NCBI GenBank assembly: GCA_038147755.1
Contig: JAYQTS010000013.1
Location: 1 to 5,176 of the forward strand
Origin: UBA5951 sp012269555
GTDB lineage: Bacteria; Pseudomonadota; Alphaproteobacteria; Puniceispirillales; Puniceispirillaceae
Reading direction: 5' to 3'
DNA: 5,176 nt
A program made the translations under genes and the position numbers. Position 1 is the first letter of the stretch; each line of letters starts with the position of its first letter. Under the pieces are notes generated by a model. The model worked only from the letters and a program-made list of their open reading frames with translations, did no database searches and was not told the DNA's origin. This document shows positions 1 to 5,176 of this stretch, in pieces.

Positions 1-110
1 AAGATCTAACTGGCTTAATTCCTGCCACCGATCTTAGTGATGGTCTATCGAAATGGGCTAAATGGTTCAAGGGCTATCAATCTTCTCCTTCGATTGGGAA
101 TAAAAACTAA
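1..110 (+). CDS. NAD-dependent sugar epimerase/dehydratase, C-terminal tail (5' end outside window)
   Basis: Only the last 35 residues are visible, read from base 3 to the TAA at 108-110. They contain TGLIPATDLSDGLSKWAKWF, which resembles the C-terminal end of extended short-chain NAD-dependent nucleotide-sugar epimerases such as UDP-glucuronate or UDP-glucose 4-epimerases. In those proteins the pattern is 'GF.P.T.l.eGl..fv.Wy..yy'. The Rossmann domain and catalytic Tyr-Lys lie upstream of the window, so the substrate cannot be inferred. A sugar epimerase fits the polysaccharide context. The 182 bp gap to wbpA, with a candidate -10 element, suggests wbpA may have its own promoter. The family call is inferred from a short stretch; the open frame and stop are directly visible. 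Confidence 0.68.
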   Translation, partial: DLTGLIPATDLSDGLSKWAKWFKGYQSSPSIGNKN

Positions 111-292
111 ATTTGAAATAATGATAAGTTCATAAAAAATAAACAGATCGGCTAATATTAGCTATACAATTATTAAATGAGTGAAATGACAATTCCAGAA
201 TAAAACCACTACCATTATAATAGACGCTTACAAGGATTATCTTTTTAGAGATTCTAGACGATAATAGTTTCTATATAGGATTAGGCTTGTGA
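111..292 (+). promoter_or_regulatory. AT-rich intergenic region with candidate -10 element upstream of wbpA
   Basis: This 182 bp gap separates the epimerase stop from wbpA. It has a perfect TATAAT at 216-221, but the best-placed -35 candidate, TTCCAG at 193-198 with a 17 bp spacer, is poor. A 12 bp perfect dyad, GCTAATATTAGC, lies at 151-162; it has no following T-run, so it is not a convincing terminator. A 6 bp inverted repeat, ATTATC at 236-241 and GATAAT at 260-265, lies further down and is probably chance. I see no JUMPstart/ops-like GGCGGTAG. A promoter for the wbpA-E genes is plausible here but unproven. Confidence 0.3.
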
Positions 293-1432
293 ATGATTAT
301 AACTTTCTATGAATCGGTCTTGTTAATATGCCAGAACTTAAAAAAAATCGCCATCATTGGACTCGGTTACGTTGGTCTACCTTTAGCTGTTGAGTTTGGT
401 AAGGCTAGGCCCACGCTCGGTTTTGATATCAATGCATCTCGTATTGACGAGTTGAGAGAGGGTAAGGATAAAACGCTTGAATTGAGCGAAGAAGATCTGT
501 CTAGCGCTAGCCAATTAGTGTTTAGTTGTGATACGGATGATCTTGATAACTGTAAAATTTTTATTGTGACAGTACCTACTCCAATTGATGATGTCAATCG
601 GCCTAATTTAACGCCAATTATGAGGGCAAGTGAGACAGTAGCGAAATCACTCAAGGTGGGCGATATCGTAATATACGAGTCCACGGTCTTCCCTGGTTGT
701 ACCGAAGAGGTATGTGTTCCTATTCTTGAAAGAGTATCCGGCCTTGTTTTTAATCAAGATTTCTTCTGTGGCTATAGTCCTGAAAGAATCAATCCAGGTG
801 ATAAAGTAAATACGTTAACTAAGATTACAAAAATTACAAGCGGATCCACACCTGCCATAGCTGAAGAGGTAAATGTTCTTTATAAAAGCATCATTACGGC
901 AGGTACTTTTCCAGCCTCAAGTATAAAAGTAGCTGAGGCGGCTAAAGTGATCGAGAATACGCAGCGTGATTTGAATATTGCCCTGACTAATGAGTTGTCT
1001 GTGATCTTTGGGAAGTTAGGTATAGATACCTTGGATGTGCTTGAAGCAGCCGGCAGCAAATGGAACTTTCTACCATTCAGGCCCGGATTGGTTGGGGGGC
1101 ATTGTATTGGGGTTGATCCCTATTATTTGACTCATAAGGCTGAGCAGGTAGGTTATCATCCTCAAGTTATTCTTGCTGGTCGGCAGATTAATGATGGCAT
1201 GGCCCGGTATATGGTTAAAAAATTTATTCAAAAAATGATTATCAATGGTATTGATGTGACTAAAAGTACCGTTGGAGTTTTAGGTATAACATTCAAAGAG
1301 AATTGTCCTGATATGCGTAACAGTAAAATCATTGATGCAGTCTCCGAGCTAAAGAGCTGGGGTGTAAATGCAGTAATTATTGACCCTTGGGCAGATCCAA
1401 AGAGTCTGAACGAACTTACGGTATTACTTTAG
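293..1432 (+). CDS. wbpA: UDP-N-acetyl-D-glucosamine 6-dehydrogenase (WbpA type), frameshifted; N-terminal 379-codon part
   Basis: This cytosolic enzyme oxidises C6 of UDP-GlcNAc to UDP-GlcNAcA with two NAD+ and starts the pathway. The Rossmann motif GLGYVGLPLAVEFG is near the N-terminus, followed by GFDIN. The middle domain has AEAAKVIENTQRD with Lys at codon 218, and the catalytic cysteine is at codon 271 in GGHCIGVDPYYL. The open frame from ATG 293 adds an atypical start (MIITFYESVLLICQ). The more family-like start is ATG 328, reading MPELKK, which joins the body only if the A8 run at 340-347 had seven A. A weak AGG at 283-285 precedes ATG 293; no Shine-Dalgarno is visible before ATG 328. 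At the 3' end the frame runs off after DPWADPK and adds nine aberrant residues before the TAG. With both A-run changes undone the gene is 328-1620, 430 codons plus stop, which is normal for the family. As written, the product lacks about 72 C-terminal residues of the UDP-binding domain and is probably inactive. Confidence 0.88.
   Translation: MIITFYESVLLICQNLKKIAIIGLGYVGLPLAVEFGKARPTLGFDINASRIDELREGKDKTLELSEEDLSSASQLVFSCDTDDLDNCKIFIVTVPTPIDDVNRPNLTPIMRASETVAKSLKVGDIVIYESTVFPGCTEEVCVPILERVSGLVFNQDFFCGYSPERINPGDKVNTLTKITKITSGSTPAIAEEVNVLYKSIITAGTFPASSIKVAEAAKVIENTQRDLNIALTNELSVIFGKLGIDTLDVLEAAGSKWNFLPFRPGLVGGHCIGVDPYYLTHKAEQVGYHPQVILAGRQINDGMARYMVKKFIQKMIINGIDVTKSTVGVLGITFKENCPDMRNSKIIDAVSELKSWGVNAVIIDPWADPKSLNELTVLL
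340..347 (+). other. A8 tract where wbpA changes frame (5' indel site)
   Basis: Eight adenines follow ATG CCA GAA CTT, which starts at 328. Read as written, ATG 328 gives MPELKKNRHH and soon meets a stop. With seven adenines it gives MPELKKIAIIGLGYVGLP, a standard start for this dehydrogenase family. The frame of ATG 328 has a TGA at 310-312, so no earlier start exists in it. The tract is therefore one A longer than the most natural gene model needs. Confidence 0.75.
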
Positions 1433-1620
1433 GTAAAGTTGATAGCAATCATCAAGTTGATTCGTTAATTGTTGCAGTGGGTCATAATGAATTCCGTAAT
1501 TTGGATGCAAAGACGCTCAGGACATTTTGTTCTGGGTCTACACCGGTTCTGGCTGATGTAAAGTCTTTATATGATAGAAAAGCTCTAAGTGAACAAGGCT
1601 TTTCTGTGTTTAGGCTCTAA
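1387..1620 (+). pseudogene. wbpA: C-terminal fragment of wbpA in the shifted frame
   Basis: This reading frame, opened by an accidental TTG, carries the missing end of WbpA. From about 1402 it reads ESERTYGITL, later DSLIVAVGHNEF and finally DVKSLYDRKAL...GFSVFRL before the TAA at 1618-1620. These match the end of the UDP-glucose/GDP-mannose dehydrogenase C-terminal domain, which binds the UDP moiety. The upstream frame ends DPWADPK just where this one begins ESERTYG. Restoring one A in the A3 run at 1399-1401 joins them as DPWADPKESERTYGITL. The TTG has no convincing ribosome-binding site and lies inside the upstream part, so I treat this as a severed piece of wbpA, not a separate gene. wbpB begins 34 bp after its stop. 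Confidence 0.88.
1399..1401 (+). other. A3 run where wbpA changes frame (3' indel site)
   Basis: The body of wbpA reads GAT CCA AAG AGT and diverges from the family, while the neighbouring frame continues correctly as GAG TCT GAA CGA. One additional A here would give GAT CCA AAA GAG TCT and restore the full C-terminal domain. The apparent change is a one-base deletion. The exact base is uncertain within a few positions, but the junction must lie at about 1396-1404. Confidence 0.8.
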
Positions 1621-1623
1621 CTT

Positions 1624-1656
1624 ATAATTAATTTTTTATATTTAAAAAAATATTAT
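1624..1656 (+). promoter_or_regulatory. A/T-only imperfect hairpin enclosing the wbpB start
   Basis: ATAAT at 1624-1628 can pair with ATTAT at 1652-1656. ATTTTTT at 1631-1637 can pair with AAAAAAT at 1645-1651, leaving a 2-nt bulge and a 7-nt loop. The first two bases of the wbpB AUG fall in the stem, and no Shine-Dalgarno is visible. All pairs are A-U, so stability is low. It may only reflect an AT-rich, S1-dependent leader. Confidence 0.25.
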
Positions 1657-2641
1657 GAGAAAAAATATTGCAGTTATTGGATGTGGCCACTGGGGAAAGA
1701 ACCTGGTTCGAAATTTTGCTGAACTAGATGCTTTGGCAGCAGTTTGCGACCCTAATGACCAAGTAGCTCAAACTTATTCTGAAAAATACAACGTAGATAA
1801 TTTGTCTTTTGAAGCGATCTTAGATAATACAGCTATCGACGGTGTTGTTCTTGCAGTTCCTGCCCCCCTTCATGCGCCTCTGGCAATAGAGGCAATGAAC
1901 TCTGGTAAGAATGTATATGTTGAAAAGCCCCTTGCTATGAACAGGATTGAAGCGGAGGCAATGATAGCTTCCTCAAAGGAAAATGGTGTTCAGTTAATGG
2001 TTGGGCACCTCCTTCAATACCATCCTATCTTCATTACACTCCGAGAGCTTGTAGGGTCGGGTGAGCTTGGATCTTTGAGTTATGTGTACTCGAATCGCTT
2101 AAGTTTTGGAAAGGTTCGTTCTGAAGAGGATGTTATCTGGAGTTTTGCTCCACATGATATCTCAATGATTTTGTCTCTAACTGGTCAAGAACCTGAAGCA
2201 GTAAGAACAGAATCTTCTTACATACTTCAGCCTCATGTCGCAGATGCTGCGATAGTTCACATGGAGTTCAACTCGGGTCTGAAAGCTCATATTTCGGTGT
2301 CATGGCTACACCCGTATAAAGAGCAAAAGCTGGTTGTGGTCGGTAAAAATGCCATGGCAGTGTTCGATGATACCAAGCCATGGGGCGAGAAGCTTGCCCT
2401 ATATCGTCATGTTGTGCGGTCTTCTGGGAGTGTACCAAGTCTGGAAAAAGCTGAAGTAGAGTACGTTGAGGTATCGCAATCTGAACCTTTAAGGAACGAG
2501 TGTCAGCACTTTTTAAATGTTGTTAGCGAGAATATTGTGCCCTTAACTGGTGGCGATGAGGGCTTGAGCGTATTGAAGGTGTTATCTGCAGCCTCCCTAT
2601 CTGATAGTAAAAATAACCTGGTGAGGCTTTCGGACTTATGA
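1655..2641 (+). CDS. wbpB: UDP-GlcNAcA 3-dehydrogenase, Gfo/Idh/MocA family (WbpB type)
   Basis: This cytosolic NAD-dependent oxidoreductase converts UDP-GlcNAcA to the 3-keto sugar, the second pathway step. In characterised WbpB/WlbA enzymes the NADH is recycled with 2-oxoglutarate, linking it to the transaminase WbpE. The N-terminal Rossmann motif GCGHWGKNLVRNF begins at residue 9. The family EKP motif is at 90-92 with the likely catalytic Lys91. The signature WSFAPHDISMIL holds the likely catalytic His167, after GHLLQYHP at 117-124. The C-terminal alpha/beta domain is complete at 328 residues, slightly above the roughly 315 usual for the family. It follows wbpA by 34 bp and overlaps wbpD by four bases (ATGA). 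ATG 1655 was chosen because MRKNIAVIGCGHWG begins right at the fold. No Shine-Dalgarno is visible upstream; the leader is almost pure A/T. Confidence 0.93.
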   Translation: MRKNIAVIGCGHWGKNLVRNFAELDALAAVCDPNDQVAQTYSEKYNVDNLSFEAILDNTAIDGVVLAVPAPLHAPLAIEAMNSGKNVYVEKPLAMNRIEAEAMIASSKENGVQLMVGHLLQYHPIFITLRELVGSGELGSLSYVYSNRLSFGKVRSEEDVIWSFAPHDISMILSLTGQEPEAVRTESSYILQPHVADAAIVHMEFNSGLKAHISVSWLHPYKEQKLVVVGKNAMAVFDDTKPWGEKLALYRHVVRSSGSVPSLEKAEVEYVEVSQSEPLRNECQHFLNVVSENIVPLTGGDEGLSVLKVLSAASLSDSKNNLVRLSDL

Positions 2642-3216
2642 TAAAAATTCATAAAGATGCTTTTGTTCATGAATCTTCCTATGTTGATGAAAATGTAACT
2701 ATAGGTTCTGGAACTAAGGTCTGGCACTTTAGCCATATTTTGTCTAATTGTGATATTGGTGAAGATTGCTCACTTGGTCAGAACGTGGTTATCGGGCCAA
2801 ACGTTTCAGTAGGAAACCGTGTCAAAATACAAAACAATGTGAGCGTCTATGATGGAGTTACACTTGAAGATGGTGTGTTTTGTGGGCCATCATGTGTTTT
2901 CACTAATGTGAATAATCCTAGATCAGAAATAGTTAGAAAAGATGAATATCGAAAGACAAAAGTGAGTCGCGGGGCTTCAATTGGAGCAAATGCCACTATT
3001 ATTTGTGGCCATGATCTTGGGGAATACTGCTTTATTGCGGCAGGCGCTGTAGTCACAAAAGATGTGCCAGCTTATGCTCTTATGGCAGGGATACCAGCAA
3101 AGAGGATTGGCTGGATAAGCAAAGCAGGTGGTCGTCTTGGTGATGATCTTGTTTGTCCAATTGATGGGACTACCTATCGGCTTATAGAACCTGAAAAACT
3201 TGAGGAAATAATTTAA
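2638..3216 (+). CDS. wbpD: UDP-2-acetamido-3-amino-2,3-dideoxy-glucuronate N-acetyltransferase (WbpD type, left-handed beta-helix)
   Basis: This enzyme transfers acetyl from acetyl-CoA to the 3-amino group made by WbpE, giving UDP-GlcNAc(3NAc)A. The 192-residue protein is full length for the family. Repeated hexapeptide signatures, such as VTIGSGTKV, CDIGEDCSLGQNVVIG and VSVGNRVKIQNNVSV, run from about residue 8 to 150 and form a trimeric left-handed beta-helix. VFTNVNNPRS at 87-96 is a family hallmark, followed by IGANATIICGHDLGEY, AAGAVVTKDVP and GIPAKRIGW. The short tail CPIDGTTYRL resembles the usual WbpD end. Its ATG overlaps the wbpB TGA (ATGA) and its TAA shares one base with the wbpE ATG, so the three genes are probably translationally coupled. 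Wider hexapeptide acetyltransferases are alternatives, but the neighbours and the NNPRS motif make WbpD the best call. Confidence 0.93.
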   Translation: MIKIHKDAFVHESSYVDENVTIGSGTKVWHFSHILSNCDIGEDCSLGQNVVIGPNVSVGNRVKIQNNVSVYDGVTLEDGVFCGPSCVFTNVNNPRSEIVRKDEYRKTKVSRGASIGANATIICGHDLGEYCFIAAGAVVTKDVPAYALMAGIPAKRIGWISKAGGRLGDDLVCPIDGTTYRLIEPEKLEEII

Positions 3217-4355
3217 TGAGCGAATATTCAGCACCTACCCAATTTATAGATTTGGCGGCCCAACAAAAATTAATTAGACCGCAATTAGATGCGGCCATTA
3301 AAAAGGTCCTTGATCATGGTCAGTACATCATGGGCCCCGAGGTTAAAGAGTTTGAGAGTCAACTTTGCGAGTTTACAGGTGCTAGGCATGCATTGACGTG
3401 TGCAAATGGCACCGATGCACTAACGCTTGTGCTGATGGCCTGGGGCATAGGTCCGGGGGATGCCGTATTTGTGCCATCATTCACGTATGTTGCAACTGCT
3501 GAGGCTCCCGCCCAGGTTGGTGCTATCCCCTTTTTCGTCGATGTCCTCGAAGACACATTTAATATTGATCCGGATAGCTTCAAACAAGCAATTGTTGATT
3601 GCCGTAAACATGGTTTGAACCCTTCAGTAGTAATTGCTGTGGATCTGTTTGGACAGCCTGCCGATATTGATGCTATAACTCAAATTGCACATGCTGAAAA
3701 TATAAAGGTACTAGTTGATGGAGCCCAAAGTTTTGGAGCTTCATCCAAGGGAAGAATGGTAGGTTCTATGGGCGATGCCACGACCACAAGTTTTTTTCCA
3801 GCAAAGCCACTTGGTTGTTATGGTGATGGTGGAGCAGTTTTTACTTCAAATGATGAACTAGCAAGTATTATTTCTTCGATCAGACTTCATGGAAAAGGAG
3901 AAGATAAATATGACAATATTAGAATAGGTGTCAATTCAAGGCTTGATACTATTCAAGCTGCTATTTTGCTGGAAAAAATAAAAATTTTTGCTGATGAGGT
4001 AATAAAAAGGAATAAAATAGCTTCAAATTATAATGAATTACTTAGAGATTATGTATCTACTCCAAAAGTGGCAGTAGGTATGATTAGTTCATGGGCTCAA
4101 TATACAATAGTTACTTCCCAAAGAGACCTAATTAAATCAGAATTACAGAAACTGAATTTACCATCAGTTATCTATTATCCTCTTGCACTTCACCAGCAAT
4201 TGGGTTATTCGAAATATCCTTACGCAAGCACTGGTCTCGCAAATTCTAATAACCTTCCATCTCAAGTATTAAGCTTGCCGATGCATCCATATTTACATGA
4301 AGGTGTTGTGAAGAATATTTTTAGTAAAATAAAATCGATTATCAATAAAAATTAA
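3216..4355 (+). CDS. wbpE: UDP-2-acetamido-2-deoxy-3-keto-glucuronate aminotransferase (WbpE type, DegT/DnrJ/EryC1 family)
   Basis: This PLP enzyme uses glutamate to aminate C3 of the 3-keto sugar from WbpB; the 2-oxoglutarate released can recycle NADH on WbpB. The N-terminus reads FIDLAAQQKLIRPQLD, followed by HGQYIMGPEVKEFE. The fold-type I sites are present: VDGAQSFGA with Asp168 and Gln171, and SFFPAKPLGCYGDGGA with Ser192 and the Schiff-base Lys197. RLHGKG and GVNSRLDTIQAAIL follow, as is typical. At 379 residues it is about 20 longer than P. aeruginosa WbpE, partly from an N-terminal addition. AGGA at 3203-3206 precedes ATG 3216 by nine bases, and the start shares one base with the wbpD stop. 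By hand count, GC is about 46% in 3241-3840 but about 32% in 3841-4320. The C-terminal half looks compositionally like the following AT-rich flippase, a sign of possible mosaic origin. Confidence 0.94.
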   Translation: MSEYSAPTQFIDLAAQQKLIRPQLDAAIKKVLDHGQYIMGPEVKEFESQLCEFTGARHALTCANGTDALTLVLMAWGIGPGDAVFVPSFTYVATAEAPAQVGAIPFFVDVLEDTFNIDPDSFKQAIVDCRKHGLNPSVVIAVDLFGQPADIDAITQIAHAENIKVLVDGAQSFGASSKGRMVGSMGDATTTSFFPAKPLGCYGDGGAVFTSNDELASIISSIRLHGKGEDKYDNIRIGVNSRLDTIQAAILLEKIKIFADEVIKRNKIASNYNELLRDYVSTPKVAVGMISSWAQYTIVTSQRDLIKSELQKLNLPSVIYYPLALHQQLGYSKYPYASTGLANSNNLPSQVLSLPMHPYLHEGVVKNIFSKIKSIINKN

Positions 4356-4502
4356 TTTTTTAATTTTACTTATAGTTGCTAAATAGTAAAAAATCAACGA
4401 AATTTCATTTCCACAGCTTATAAGTACAATGGATTAATATCAGATAATATATCCAAAATGTCTGATTCCATTTTAATTAAAATGATCCGATAGAGTACTA
4501 TC
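4356..4502 (+). promoter_or_regulatory. AT-rich intergenic region between wbpE and wzx
   Basis: This 147 bp gap is very AT-rich. A 14 bp A/T palindrome, AAAAATTAATTTTT, spans the wbpE stop at 4347-4360. A 7 bp arm pair, TTTTACT (about 4364-4370) with AGTAAAA (about 4385-4391), follows. Neither is a GC-rich stem, so no convincing terminator is seen. GATAAT at 4443-4448 is a possible -10 element without a good -35. A weak GAG at 4493-4495 lies seven bases before ATG 4503. I see no gene here. Confidence 0.35.
4469..4484. repeat. 16 bp perfect palindrome upstream of wzx
   Basis: CATTTTAATTAAAATG is identical to its reverse complement. Its right edge is 18 bp before the wzx ATG. It could be an operator-type dyad or a small mRNA hairpin, but AT-rich DNA produces such palindromes by chance more easily than balanced DNA. 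Confidence 0.4.
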
Positions 4503-5176
4503 ATGAAAAAAAATAAATGATTTTTTTGCGCACACCATAATTTTAATTTCGGGAACATTGCTTTCTCAAATTATTGTATTGGGAGCTTCTCCTATAATTA
4601 CTAGAATTTATAGTCCTGAGTCATTTGGTATTTTTGCAACATTTACTAGTATTTTATCAATAATATCAACCATATCTTCTGGAAGACTTGAGCTAGCTTT
4701 AATGAAACCAAGGTCTGAAAGTAAAGCGATATATGTTTTAAAGCTAACTATTTTATATTCACTAATTTTTAGCTTAATCACACTAATTATTGTTTCTTTT
4801 TTATTTCTTACAGGATTTATTTCTCAAATTATCTTTTTGGCTATTCCATTTGGTGTATTTTTTATTTCATTATTTAATATTTTATTGATTTGGAATAATA
4901 GAATTAAAAATTTTTATGGTAATAGTGCTTCCAAAGTCTCTCAAAGTTTAGTTTTATGCAGCATACAAATTATTATTGGCTATTACTTTTCTTTCAGCAT
5001 TACATTAATTATAGGATGGTTATTAGGATATATTTTTGGGGCTATATTACTTTTATATTTTGCAAAAATTAAGGTAGATATTTTTCTAAAAAATAAAAAA
5101 AATGATTATTTATTTTTATTAAGATTGCTAAGGAGGTATAAAGCATTTCCACTTTACTTTTCTACTAGTGCACTCT
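4503..5176 (+). CDS. wzx: Wzx-type oligosaccharide flippase, N-terminal half (3' end outside window; start frameshifted)
   Basis: This inner-membrane protein would flip lipid-linked repeat units across the membrane. From about 4506 an unbroken frame reads to the window edge, but ATG 4503 as written gives only MKKNK and a TGA at 4518-4520. If the A8 run at 4506-4513 had seven A, the start would read MKKINDFFAHTIILISGTLL and run 224 residues to the edge, about half a typical 400-450 residue flippase. In that numbering, family features are RIYSPESFGIF at 34-44, RLELALMKPRSE at 61-72 and RRYKAFPLYF at 210-219. Six likely membrane segments lie at about 8-30, 42-59, 77-104, 106-130, 148-165 and 166-187. 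In the sequence as given, the only early in-frame alternative is TTG 4558, which would remove most of the first helix. The function is a family-level call; its exact substrate is unknown. GC is about 27% in 4561-4860, well below wbpA. Confidence 0.85.
4506..4513 (+). other. A8 tract directly after the wzx start codon (indel site)
   Basis: Eight adenines follow ATG 4503-4505. With eight, translation stops after five codons; with seven, the start joins the flippase body exactly. It is the same length and the same +1 discrepancy as the A8 tract in wbpA. A TGA at 4504-4506 in the body frame rules out any earlier start in that frame. Confidence 0.8.

Noticed and set aside
111..292. JUMPstart/ops antitermination element typical of polysaccharide operons
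   Set aside because: No GGCGGTAG-like motif is present in this gap.
367..684. Reverse-strand open frame of about 105 codons inside wbpA
   Set aside because: It lies opposite a strongly conserved dehydrogenase coding region and has no recognisable motif; it is a shadow frame, as are the reverse frames at 2503-2736, 2847-3056, 2977-3234 and 3359-3583.
1382..1404. Programmed -1 ribosomal frameshift joining the two wbpA parts
   Set aside because: The shift direction would be -1, but CCAAAGAG has no X-XXY-YYZ slippery heptamer and no strong downstream stem is evident; an indel is simpler.
1387..1620. Independent 77-residue gene starting at TTG 1387
   Set aside because: Its sequence is the conserved C-terminus of the WbpA dehydrogenase and joins the upstream frame with one base; the TTG is an accident of the frame.
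4347..4391. Rho-independent terminator after wbpE
   Set aside because: The stems are A/T only, and none is a GC-rich stem followed by a clear T-run, so a terminator cannot be supported.
4503..4520. Programmed -1 frameshift on A AAA AAA in wzx
   Set aside because: The flippase body is in the +1 (or -2) frame relative to ATG 4503, so a -1 slip on the A-run would not reach it; only loss of one A or a +1 event would.

Overview
The window is part of a bacterial surface-polysaccharide (O-antigen or capsule) gene cluster, all on the + strand. Its core is a wbpA-wbpB-wbpD-wbpE set that builds UDP-2,3-diacetamido-2,3-dideoxy-glucuronic acid, UDP-GlcNAc(3NAc)A. This is the precursor pathway known from Pseudomonas aeruginosa O5 and Bordetella. 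Protein similarity as I recognise it and a moderate GC content (about 42% in a hand count of 361-660) suggest a gammaproteobacterium. I cannot name the genus.

Layout: 1-110 is the C-terminal tail of an NAD-dependent sugar epimerase. 111-292 is an AT-rich gap with a possible -10 element and a small dyad. 293-1620 is wbpA (UDP-GlcNAc 6-dehydrogenase), broken into two frames. 1655-2641 is wbpB (NAD-dependent 3-dehydrogenase). 2638-3216 is wbpD (N-acetyltransferase). 3216-4355 is wbpE (PLP aminotransferase). 4356-4502 is an AT-rich gap with palindromes. From about 4503 to the window edge is the first half of a Wzx-type flippase whose start is out of frame with its body.

How the genes work together: WbpA oxidises C6 of UDP-GlcNAc to the acid, WbpB oxidises C3 to a ketone, WbpE transaminates C3, and WbpD acetylates the new amine. 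The finished nucleotide sugar would feed a glycosyltransferase outside the window, and Wzx would flip the lipid-linked repeat unit. The wbpB-wbpD (ATGA) and wbpD-wbpE (TAATG) junctions overlap, so these three genes are tightly coupled. No WbpI-type 2-epimerase, glycosyltransferase or polymerase lies in the window.

The most unusual feature is a set of three one-base adenine discrepancies. An A8 tract just after the natural wbpA start and another A8 tract directly after the wzx ATG are each one A too long to join the start to the body. An A3 run near the wbpA 3' end is one A too short. These could be homopolymer sequencing errors, real disruptive mutations, or a slippage or phase-variation arrangement; the sequence alone cannot decide. 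A second signal is a sharp GC drop inside wbpE (about 46% to about 32%), which continues into wzx and suggests a mosaic junction. I found no clear evidence of a wholly new system.
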